A stretch of DNA of 30,611 nt from Trametopsis cervina. Taxonomy: Eukaryota > Basidiomycota > Agaricomycetes > Polyporales > Irpicaceae. Under the pieces are notes generated by a model. It had not been told where the DNA came from. It saw only the letters and a list, made by a program, of their open reading frames with translations, and did not search any database. How positions within the stretch are numbered: position 1 is the stretch's first letter; each line of letters begins with the position of its first letter. Shown piece by piece: positions 1 to 8,617 of the stretch. Where the stretch lies: NCBI GenBank assembly GCA_022385755.1, contig MU278360.1, positions 1 to 30,611 of the forward strand, in the 5' to 3' direction. The position numbers and the translations under genes are program-made.

Positions 1-86
1 GACGGAGGGAGGCAGTATGGCTGACAGATGGTGATGCGCCTTGCACGAGCGAGAGGGGATGCATCTCGTACATTGTAATTGTTGAG

Positions 87-132
87 TCTCGCTGTGTTTT
101 GGATAACAGATTTCATCTCGCTGTGTTTTGGA
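87..132 (+). repeat. Short direct duplication
   Basis: The 18-base word TCTCGCTGTGTTTTGGAT occurs at 87-104 and again at 115-132, a 28-bp step. It lies at the left edge of the window and is not shared with the array units. Confidence 0.75.
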
Positions 133-420
133 TGATAGAATGTCATTGCAGCTTAGGCGTATCATGTCTACTGGTACCATCACCCCCGCCGAAGCTCATA
201 GTGCGAGATCTTCCTCGGCACTCCCTTCACACTGGCATCAATCACCGCCTCCAGCTCCTCGTCTACAATAGCCGCACTGATGGGCTCCCTAGGTGGCCGG
301 TAAAGCTCCATCAATCGGAACAGCAAACTGATGGCAACGACAGAGGGAAATTAACAAACCTCGCAGCGACAGTACTGCGAGCCAGGCAACTACGTCCGAC
401 ATCGGAGTCCAGGTGAGTGA

Positions 421-2010
421 ATGCCGACATAAAGTTAGCAAGCGCAATACAACCCGTGCACTGCAGAAGCTGCTGACACACGCATCCAGGGACGTGTTGC
501 ATCGTTTACGACGTCCCCCGGTTAATTCAGGTCGAAAGTCCGGTCGGCAAAGCTTGTAGCACAGCAGTAGATAGCCGTGGGACGCCGCCAAATCTGTATA
601 GTTGCCGTAGTGCAGCTGCGACAAACACGAACAATCTTGTCCGCCCAAGCTTCCATCAGCCTGTCGAAGGCGAGGCCATATCTCGTGGGTGTGAGTACAA
701 CCTGCGCGGGGAGATCTTATCAGCAGAGGACGTCGGATCCAAAGGGCTCGCAGACGTCTGATGGACACACGGCGAGTACCGACGTCGGAGTAGAAGGCGC
801 GAGTGCGCACTCAGCATCAGCGGGCAAGGAGCTTGTCCGCGAACCTGATGAGACAGCAGTGATTCCGACGGCTCCCTGAGTGCGCGATACGATGCACAGC
901 GGAGCGACAAAGCAAGACGGAACGACACGAGGCCACGTCCAATCCACTCCGACGTCGGTCCATCTGGGTCTCGTCTGCACCCTCACCGTCCCTGTGCATG
1001 CACAACAGCCGAACGTCGACATCTGACGTCGGCCGCATGTGCCAATGGCTGGAGCCCAGCCATAAGACAGATGCGGCCGACGCAAGCAGGGCTTCCGGCT
1101 AATCGGTTGGTCGGTCGTCTGATTGAGGGGTGAGTGTGCGAGCGGTGCCGTGATTTCTTCAAGCGCGAGACAACGCGACGGTTGCAGAAGCGGCTGGGCG
1201 ACCAGGGGCGTGGTAAGTCGGCTGAAATAGCTGTAGCCGTAAGTCCGGCGCACCTTCTGGGACCAGAGGTAGATCACCGTGATGTGCTGCCCAGCTTGCG
1301 TCGTTGCCGTACGTCTGCAATTTCCGTTGACCCGTGAATCTGGCGGCTGCATTGTTCACGCAGCCAGCGGGAAAACATTATCAGCAAACGACGTCAGATT
1401 AAGAAGAGACGCACCTCGACTACATGACATGCGAATGCGGGTGCATATGATCAACGGGGGGCAGGGCGTGTGGCAAATATGGACGTCTGAGCCCACAGCG
1501 AGATTGCAGACATGGCGCGACAAGTGCGTCCGCGCAAACCCAAAGAAATCGACAGGTTCCAGTGGCACCGCTGTGCATGCAACACGACGCACAGCGTCAC
1601 GATGAGGGCCCGCAATGTACAAGGCCCTCAGACGTCGGCGCATCCACATTGCGTGCGGCACTCTCGTATCCCTGGGTCTGACGTCGGCCGCGTGTGTGCC
1701 AGCTTGCCCAGAGCCCAGACGTCGAGCCGAATCGGCCGCCGCAAGCAGACCCTCTCGCCAGTTGAGTCGAGGTTGCCGTAAAATCCTCAAACGCGGCGTG
1801 ACCGGGATATGGGAAACGTGAACTTGGCGACCCCAACGCCTTGAGCGAGATGGCGGCGTTCCGACGTCGGTCGTGTTCGCGTACCTGACGAGAGCCCAGG
1901 TGTGTGTGTGTTGCCGTGATGTCTTCAAGCGCGATGCAACCGACGAGTTGCAGGAGCGGCTGACGACGGATGGCGGCCAGGGACATGTTGCGTCGGTTGC
2001 GACGTCCCTT
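421..2010 (+). repeat. Dispersed sub-repeat, four copies (GCCGTGAT-TCTTCAAGCGCGA block)
   Basis: Related blocks start near 421, 1146, 1772 and 1913. The copies at 1146 and 1913 are the clearest: GCCGTGATTTCTTCAAGCGC and GCCGTGATGTCTTCAAGCGC, each followed by a GTTGCAGAAGCGGCTG-like or GTTGCAGGAGCGGCTG segment. The 421 copy continues into CTGCAGAAGCTGCTGACACA, and the 1772 copy is shorter. After the 421 and 1913 copies comes a GGGACGTGTTGCATCG or GGGACATGTTGCGTCG block and then GACGTCCC. That last block recurs before position 3163, 4355 and 5505 in the long units, which ties the left-hand copies to the rest of the array. Confidence 0.6.
714..1373 (+). repeat. Array unit 1 (short, diverged)
   Basis: The unit begins with the anchor ATCTTATCAGCAGAGGACG and runs about 660 bp to the next anchor. 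It has several GACGTC palindromes (near 730, 750, 780, 952 and 1025) but lacks the long CT tract of the later units. It is either a truncated copy or an earlier form of the repeat. Confidence 0.6.
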
Positions 2011-2230
2011 TGCCTTCTGCAAAGGCGGCTGCGAATGACGACGTCAGTGGTTTAAGTGGATGTGTAGCGTAGCTTGTAGCACATTGATACACCGCCCCTG
2101 CCCCCACGTTATGGCTCGCGTGTTGTGTTGCCCACGGAACAGGATGACGACCGCGAGCGATCCTGCTCGCCTGAGTGTTCCATCAGCCCCTTGATCTTGC
2201 AGGGAGTATGAGTTTAATCTGCGCGGGCAA
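1374..2230 (+). repeat. Array unit 2 (short, diverged)
   Basis: The anchor is AACATTATCAGCAAACGACG followed by TCAGATTAAGAAG, about 857 bp before the next anchor. This unit also lacks the CT tract but carries two copies of the CTTCAAGCGCGA sub-repeat. Its end (about 2070-2230) already matches the start of the later inter-anchor blocks, with the sequence around GTAGCACATTGATACACCGC. Confidence 0.6.
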
Positions 2231-3360
2231 ATCATTATCAGCAGAGGACGTCAGATCAGAAAGGGGCGACGTACCTTGCCCAGATTGCCGTGCAGATCCA
2301 AAGCCGTCGGAGCGACGGACGCGGGGAATGTAGCGAGTTTGTACTGACGTCCGAGGGCGCGGCGCGATTGCGGATTCCAACGGATACAGTGCAAAGTGCG
2401 CGTCCTTGGGGCTGAGTGGTTCCAGTCTCCGCGACGACGAGACGTCGGATGCGCACCAAGACAAAATGAGACGAGGGTCGGCCACGCACAGCCGTCCCTC
2501 AAGCCTCAGACGTCGGCACGTTCACAGTCACGTCCTCCGCCCTTCCTGCACATGGACAGCAGACTCAGACGTCCGCCGCACGAGCCGACTGCCAGTGAAT
2601 CGGACGGGCGCGGTTGGGAGCTGGGCTGGGCCGTCGCATGAACAGCAACCCCAGACGTCGGTCGGGAGGTTGGCAGGCAACTGAGTGAGTGCCGTGAGAC
2701 GAGAACCTTGGAGGGCGGTTGCGCAAGGGGCGTTGATGTTTGTACGGCAGCCAGGGGTGCGCGTTTGTGTGCGTTGCGTGTCGGCTGTAGAGCCCTTCGG
2801 TTAGTGCACACGCGAACGCGAGCGGCGGATGGGTTTGCAAAGTTAGAGTGTGTGACGTACCTGGTGAGCCGCGTGCTGCCCTGTTCTGCTGTTGTTGACG
2901 TCTCCCTGCGCTCTCCTCTCACGCTCTCTTCCCGTTCCCTCTCGTTCTCTCTCATTCCCGCTCGTTCCCTCTGTGATCTCCCCCTTCGCTCTCCTCTCTC
3001 TCTCTGTTCTCCCTCGCTCTCGCCTCCTCTCGCTGTCCCCGATCCCCTCGATACGGTACGTCCCTCCGTGTCGCCCGTCCGCCAACACTAACGCTGACAT
3101 CCAGGCACCCAACGCGGCTGACGGATGGCGACTAGGGATGAGGTGCGTCGGTTGTGACGTCCCTTGGCTGATGCAAAGCAGTCGCTAATCCTGACGTTGG
3201 TAGTGTATCTAACATGTAGCGTACCGCCCCCGCCCTCGCGTAGTTATTTTTGCGTTGTGTTGATCGCGACGAATGCAAGTGATCCTGCTCGCCTAAGTTT
3301 CCCATCGGCCCGTCGATCTCGCGACCGCAATGCAAGTGTGAGTTTAATCTACGCGGGTAA
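2231..3360 (+). repeat. Array unit 3 (long, with CT tract)
   Basis: This is the first full-length unit (about 1130 bp). In order it holds the anchor, a block with GTGCGCGTCCTTGGGGCTGAG near 2396, the CACATGGACAGCAGACTCAG block near 2549, the CGGCAGCCAGGGGTGCG block near 2743, a GTACCTGGTGAGCCGCGTGC block near 2858, a polypyrimidine tract at about 2901-3048, then GATACGGTACGTCCCTCCGT and the CTGACGGATGGCG block near 3118. Confidence 0.75.
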
Positions 3361-4511
3361 ATCATTGTCAGCAGAGGACGTCAGATCAGAAAGGGGGAGA
3401 CGTACCTCGACTAGATTGCCGTGCAGATGCAACGACGTCTGATCGACGGATGCGGGGAATGTAGCGAGGGCGCCCTGACGTCCGAGGGCGCGGGGCGAGA
3501 CTGAGAGCTTCAGGACACAGCGCAAAGTGCGCGTCCTTGGGGCTGAGTGATTCTAGTCTCAGGAATGACGTCAGATGCGCACTGAGACAAAACGAGACGG
3601 AAGGCGGCTGCGCACAGCTGTCCTTCACGCCTCAGACGTCGACGCATTCAGAGTCACGTCCTCCGCCGTTCCTGCACATGGACAGCAGACTGAGACGTCT
3701 GACGTCCGCCGACACACCAACTCCCTGTGCGTCGGACGGGCGCGGTTGGGAGGGTGGGGGCTGGGCTGGGCCGTCGCATGAACAGCAGCCCCAGACGTCG
3801 GCCCCAGTGCAGCGGTCCGACGTCGGTTGACAGGCGAGGCGAAGTGGGTGAGTGCCGTGAGACGAGAACCTTCGAGTGCGGTTGCGCAAGGGGCTGTGTT
3901 GTTTGTACGGCAGCCAGGGGTGCGCGTGTGTGCGCGTTGCGTGTCGGCTGTAGGGCCCTTCGGTTAATGCACACGCGAGCGGCGAACGGATTTGTAAAGT
4001 TGAACGTATGGGACACACCTGGTGAGCCGCGTGCTGCCCTTTCTCGTTGTTGACATCTCCCTGCGCTCTCCTCTCACACTCTCGTCCCATTCCCTCTCGC
4101 GCTGCTCTCGTTCTCTCTCGTCCCATTTCCTCTCGTGCTGCCCTCGTTCCCTCTCGTTCCCCTCTGTGATCTCCTCCTTCGCTCTCCTCTCTCTCTGTGT
4201 TCTCACTCGCTCTCGCCTCCTCTCGCTGTCCCCATTCCCCTCGATACGGTACGTCGCTCCGTCGCCCGTCTGCCAACGCCTACACTGACGTCGACATCCT
4301 GGCACCCAACGTGGCTGACGGACGGCGACCAGGGACGAGGTGCATCGGTTGCGACGTCCGTTGGCTAGTGTAATCGCGTATGTAGCACAGCGCCGCCCCC
4401 GCGTAGTTGATTTTGCATGGTGTCGATCGCGACGAGCGTGAACGATCCTACTCGCCTGAGCGTTCCACCGGGCCCATGATCTTGTAGCGAGCGCGAGCTT
4501 AATTTGGGCAA
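3361..4511 (+). repeat. Array unit 4 (long, with CT tract)
   Basis: This unit is about 1151 bp and keeps the block order of the preceding one. It has the CACATGGACAGCAGACTGAG block near 3676, CGGCAGCCAGGGGTGCG near 3908, GTGAGCCGCGTGCTGCCCT near 4022, the CT tract at about 4056-4242, GATACGGTACGTCGCTCCGT, and CTGACGGACGGCGACCAGGG near 4315. Insertions of a few bases and an extra GACGTC pair near 3694 separate it from its neighbours. Confidence 0.75.
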
Positions 4512-5703
4512 ATCATTATCAGCAGAGGACTTCAGATCAGAAAGGGGCGACATACCTCGTCTAGATTGCCGTGCAGATCCAAAGCCGTCGGAGCGACGGA
4601 CGCGGGGAATGAAGCGAGTGTGTCCTGACGTCGGAGTGCGCGGCGAGACTGCGAGCTTCAAGACACAGCACGAGGAGCGCTCCCTCGAAGCTGAGTGATT
4701 CCAGTTCCAGCGTCGACGTCGGATGCACAAAACAAGACGGGGGTCGGCTCCACACAGCCGCCCCTCGCGCCTCAGACGTCGGCGCGTTCACAGTCATGCC
4801 CCCTGCCGTTCCTGCACATGGACAGCAGACTCAGACGTCCGCCGCACGAGCCGACTGCCAGTGCATCGGACGGGCGCAGTTGGGAGCTGGGCCGCGCATG
4901 AACAACAGACCCAGACGTCGGCCCCAGTGCAGCGGTCAGACGTCGGTTGACAGGCGAGGCGAAATGGGTGAGTGCCGTGGGGCGAGACGAGTGCGGTTGC
5001 GTAAGGGGCTGTGTTGATGCTTGTACGGCAGCCAGGGGTGTGCGCGTGTGCGTTGCGTGTCGGCTGTAGGGTCATTCGGTTAGTGCACACGCGAACACAA
5101 ACGCGAGCGGCGGATGGGTTGGGTAAGTTGAAGCGTGGGACGTACCTGGTGAGCTGCGTGCTGCCCTTTCTTGTTGTTGTTTGACGTCTCCCTGCGCTCT
5201 CCTCTCACGCTCTCTTCCCATTCCCTCTCGCGCTGCTCTTGTTCTCTCTCGTCGCATTCCCTCTCGTGCTGTCCTCGTTCCTTCTCGTTCTCCTCTGTGA
5301 TCTCCCCCTTCGCTCTCCTCTCTCTCTCTCTCTCTGTTCTCCCTCGCTCTCGCCTCCTCTCGCTATCCCCACCCCATCCCGTTCGATTCGGTACGTCCCT
5401 CCGTGTCGCCCGTCTGCCAACGCCAACGCTGACGTCGACATTCTGGCAACCAACATGGCTGACGAACGGCGGCCAGGGACGAGCCGCGCCGGTTGTGACG
5501 TCCCTTGGCTGATGCAATGGCGGTCGCCAATCCCGACGTCGGTAGTGTAATCGCATGTGTAGCATACCGTCCCCGCCCCACGTAGTTAGTTTTGCGTTGT
5601 GTCGATCGCGACGAGCGCGAGCGATCCTGCTCGCCTAAGCGTTCCCATCGGCCCCTTGATCTCGCGACCGCGATGCGAGTTTGAGTTTAATCTACGCGGG
5701 CAA
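4512..5703 (+). repeat. Array unit 5 (long, with CT tract)
   Basis: This unit is about 1192 bp with the same block order. It has CACATGGACAGCAGACTCAG near 4816, CGGCAGCCAGGGGTGTG near 5027, the CT tract at about 5187-5388, GGTACGTCCCTCCGTGTCGC near 5390, and the CTGACGAACGGCGGCCAGGG block near 5460. Its anchor is altered to GAGGACTTCAG, so one GACGTC is lost by a single base. Confidence 0.75.
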
Positions 5704-6745
5704 ATCTCTATCAACCGCAGACGTCAGATCAGAAAGGGACGACGTACCTTGACGAGATTGCCGTGCAGATGCGGAGACGTCTGATCGACAGACACGGTGC
5801 GAGTGCGTGCTGACGTCTGAGTGCAGGGGCGAGATTGCGGGCTTCAAGACACAGCGCGAGGAGCGCGTCCTTCAGGCTGAGGGGTTCCAGTCCCAGCGGC
5901 GACGAGACGTCGGGATGCGCATCGAGACAAAACGAGACGAGACGAGGGTCAGCTACGCACAGCCGTCCCTCGCGCCCCAGAATCGTGCTCGCGATTCCGC
6001 CCTCCGCCGTCCCCGCGGACTCAGACGTCCGACGCGCCAACTCCCAGTGCATCGATCAAGACGTCGGACGGGCGCGGTTGGGAGGCTGGGAGGTCGGGAA
6101 GTGGACCGCACATCGCATGAACAACATCCCCAGACGTCACGTCGGCCGCACGCGCCAAGCCCCAGTGCAGCGGTCGGTTGGTGAATTGGCAGGCGAGGCG
6201 AGGCGAGTGAGCGGGTGCCGTGGGACGAGACGAGGGCGTTGATTGATGTGTGTAGGTGTACGGCAGCCAGGGGTGTGTGCGTCGGCTGTAGGGTTCTTCG
6301 GTTAGTGCACACGCGAACGCGGGTTTGGTAAGTTAAAGTTGGAGTTGAAGCGTGGGACGTACCTGGTGAGCCGGGGCGCGAGGCCGTGCTGCCTGTTTTC
6401 TGTCGTTGACGTGTACATCTCCCTGCGCTCTCCTCTCACACATTCTTCCTCCCGTTCCCTCTTGTCTCTGTTCTCTCTCGTTCCTCTCTCGTTCTATTCT
6501 CCCCTCTCGCTCTCCCCTCTCGCTCTCTCGCTCTCCCCTCTCGCTCTCTCGCTCTCGCTCTCTCGCTCTCGCTCTCTCGCTCTCGCTCTCCTCTCTCTGT
6601 CTGTTATTCCTCGCTCTCGCCTCCTCTCGTTGTCTCTGCCCAATCCCCTCGATATGGTACGTCCCTCCGCCGCCCGTCTGCCAACGCCAACGCCGACAGC
6701 CAGGGCGCACGACGTCAGAACCCACCGCGGCATGCTGAGTGTCAA
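5704..6745 (+). repeat. Array unit 6 (3'-truncated)
   Basis: The unit starts with the changed anchor ATCTCTATCAACCGCAGACG followed by TCAGATCAGAAAGGG. It retains the CGGCAGCCAGGGGTGTG block near 6259, a GTACCTGGTGAGCCGGGGCG variant near 6359 and the CT tract at about 6418-6651. After GATATGGTACGTCCCTCCG the similarity continues only as GCCAACGCCAACGCCGAC and a degenerate block, then fades near 6700-6745. The array ends here. Confidence 0.65.
6418..6651 (+). repeat. Polypyrimidine tract with CTCTCG microsatellite core
   Basis: This is the longest of four CT tracts. Its centre (about 6505-6590) is an almost regular run of CTCTCG and CTCTCC units. The strand is nearly pure pyrimidine apart from scattered G, so the complementary strand is nearly pure purine. 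Homologous tracts lie at 2901-3048, 4056-4242 and 5187-5388, each at the same place in its array unit. Such tracts can form triplex structures; that is general knowledge, not shown here. Confidence 0.85.
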
Positions 6746-6837
6746 CTAAACACCCAGCGCAGCCCAGTCAGCGGGGTTCGTCTGCGCAGATCCGCGCGGG
6801 GCTGTTGCAATGCGCCTCATCGCGACTTGGTGACGAG

Positions 6838-7510
6838 GCGGACGTCGGAGGCGGGTCGGTTGGACGTCGGTACGTCGTGCATCTCCCTGTGTTGGTGCGT
6901 CCTCGATGCTGACGCGAACGTACGAGGGTGGGTGTCTTGCAACGCCCGTCTCCATTGCCAGCGCATGACGCCGCCGTCTTGGCGTGCTGGTCGACGACGG
7001 GACCGCGAGGGCTTGCGTGCATCGAGCGGCGTCGACGCTCCGCTGCTGGCGACGTCGAATTGCAACGACGAGCCGCGTTCGTCGTCCGGCCAGCCCAACG
7101 CATGGGCGACAACAACGTCGACACGGTGCGCCGACGTCAGACGACTTGGGCGCGGGGCGGTGCGTTGGGGACGTCGGAGTTGCCTGCGCACGTCCAACGG
7201 CGGTGTGTCGAAGGCGGCGCAAACGTCGATCTTCTGCTACGCGGGCGTTGCTAGTCCTCGGTACGTCGTAGATTTGCTGTGTGCGCGTGTCTTCGATGCT
7301 GACGTTAAGTATCGCGTTCCAACGCGTTCAGTGGACGCGCTGGGTCGCTTTCAGTGCGGTGCGGCTGCAGTCGTCGACGGCGGACGTCGGGTGTTGCATC
7401 CCCCGAGATGCTGCGTCGTTCTCTGTGTGCAAACGTGGGGGCGTGGTGTCTTCAGGATGCGGATGCGTGCGACGTCGAAACACTGCGCCTGCCGCCGCGC
7501 GAAAGTCCCG
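6838..7510 (+). repeat. Second, degenerate GACGTCGG-containing repeat family
   Basis: The segment near 6871 (GGTACGTCGTGCATCT, then GTGCGTCCTCGATGCTGACG) recurs near 7260 (GGTACGTCGTAGATTT, then GTGTCTTCGATGCTGACG), about 390 bp apart. A looser third trace lies at about 7405-7480 (GATGCTGCGTCGTTCTCTGTG, then GGTGTCTTCAGGATGCGG). GACGTCGG or GACGTCGA occurs several times around each trace. The blocks differ from those in the main array, so this is a neighbouring family that shares only the GACGTC motif. A 246-codon open frame runs through it on the plus strand but looks like composition, not a gene. Confidence 0.5.
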
Positions 7511-8330
7511 CGGCGTGTCTTGCGCGTGTCATTCCGTAGAGTACTTGTATTTTGTCGTCGTGTATAGTTTGTGGGAGTCGGCTGCATCGTTGAGATGCCG
7601 ACGTGCACGTTGGAGAGTGGCGGCGGGATTGTCGAGAGCGGCGGCGTAAAGCTCGTACGCGCAGAGTCGATCGACCGGAGCAGCGATGTCGCTGTGTCGC
7701 AATGCGGGGCAGAGCGAGACGAGGTAGGGGAGGGGATTCTTCACCCGGTGGACTACGCGCAGGTGCGACGAAGGGAACGCAGTCGGAGAGCGCGAGCGTG
7801 AGGCGGGGGCAGAGCTTGATGGGGTTATGCAGGGGGCAGCCCGGTGCAGACGACGCGGCGCGAGTTGCTTGCGCCAAAGTGCCTTGAGGCAACGAGAAGG
7901 GTGGCGACGGGTGACGCTGGCGATGAGCATTGAGGGAGGTGGTGTGAACGCGAAGACAGAGGCGCGTTGCGCCGTTGTGCGAGAGGCTGAGTGCAAAAGT
8001 GCGCAGAGCGCGCTCGTTAGCGACACGTCGAGAACGACGTCGGAGGAGACTCACCTCACGAGTGAGACTCTGCTAATCAACGACACCGACGGCGTACACA
8101 ACCACAGAGAAGGACGAGGGAGGCGGCAGCGGACTGCAACTTGTGCGCGCGCCCCAGTCCGGCGAGAGGGCGACGACCGCGCAGAGCGCGAGGATTTCGC
8201 GCGCGCTGAGAGTCCGAGAAAGAAGCAGCCATTGGGCCTCTTGGCGAAGTTGGCTGTGAGAGCAGAGCTCGAGTGCAAAGGCGCAGAGTGAGCATCCGCA
8301 ATCTTGGCGCATGCAGTGACGTGCGACAAG
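7511..8330. other. Gene-free transition zone
   Basis: The stretch is GC- and CpG-rich with overlapping open frames on both strands, none recognisable. Small echoes such as GAGTGCAAAAGTGCGCAGAG (near 7989) and GAGTGCAAAGGCGCAGAGTG (near 8271) suggest it is repeat-derived. The last GACGTCGG lies near 8037. I see no supportable gene here. Confidence 0.5.
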
Positions 8331-8617
8331 TGCTGGGAGACGCCCGGCTACCGCGCAGTAGAATGACCGGATACTAGCAGAAGGCTGTGGGCGTCTGCTC
8401 GATACGTAGTGAGCGGCGCCTGAAGCCGGCTTAGAGTGGCTGCGCGGTGGCGGCTACCTTCCTTTCGTACTTATACTGCGATTCGTGTAGCCTGGCCCCG
8501 CATGACCTTGGCTGAGCACTCTGAACCATTGGAAGACTCCTTTGCGGTAATTTCTGTATGTGCCGTCTCCTCAGTGACAATAAGGTACTCATTGCGCGCT
8601 CCTAGCTCTCTGATTCG
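8331..8617. other. Upstream region of the TBC gene
   Basis: No gene is visible. The base composition becomes less GC-rich towards 8520-8617, which fits a promoter and 5' leader for the gene starting at 8618. I see no clear TATA box. Confidence 0.4.

Larger units (their letters stand above)
1..6745. repeat. Tandem array of GACGTC-rich repeats, six anchored units
   Basis: An anchor block of the form ATCATTATCAGCAGAGGACG followed by TCAGATCAGAAAGGGG recurs at about 714, 1374, 2231, 3361, 4512 and 5704, always in the same orientation. Spacings are about 660, 857, 1130, 1151 and 1192 bp. Other blocks recur in the same order inside the long units: a GTAGTT/GATCGCGACGA block, a block around CACATGGACAGCAGACT, a CGGCAGCCAGGGGTG block, a long CT tract, then GGTACGTCCCTCC and a CTGACGGACGGCG block. 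Open frames exist on both strands but are low in complexity, shift between copies and resemble no protein I know. I read this as a non-coding satellite-like array or degenerate mobile-element array; its function is unknown. Confidence 0.85.
480..8046. other. Field of GACGTC palindromes
   Basis: By eye I count about 59 copies of the six-base palindrome GACGTC between roughly 510 and 8045, where about two would be expected by chance. The remaining 22.5 kb has about 13. Many sit in the longer contexts CAGACGTCGG, CCGACGTCGG or GACGTCAGATC, so the preferred core looks like GACGTCGG or its complement. The field covers the ordered array and also the degenerate stretch after it. The ACGT core resembles bZIP-type binding sites, but no binding function is shown. 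The counts are manual and approximate. Confidence 0.8.

Noticed and set aside
2708..3091. Long open frames in the array units on both strands (also 3632-4276 and 5080-5565)
   Set aside because: They are low-complexity translations of the CT tract and GACGTC blocks, shift frame between units and have no domain. They look like composition effects.
1..6745. rDNA intergenic spacer or CRISPR-like array
   Set aside because: No rRNA sequence is present, units are about 1.15 kb with degenerate blocks, and there are no short identical repeats with unique spacers.
6827..7567. 246-codon plus-strand open frame
   Set aside because: It overlaps the second repeat family, other frames are equally open, and the peptide resembles nothing known.
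7452..8054. Minus-strand open frames of 165-200 codons, considered as an F-box/leucine-rich remnant
   Set aside because: Only vague leucine-rich stretches, no consistent frame, no splice signals and strong GC bias.
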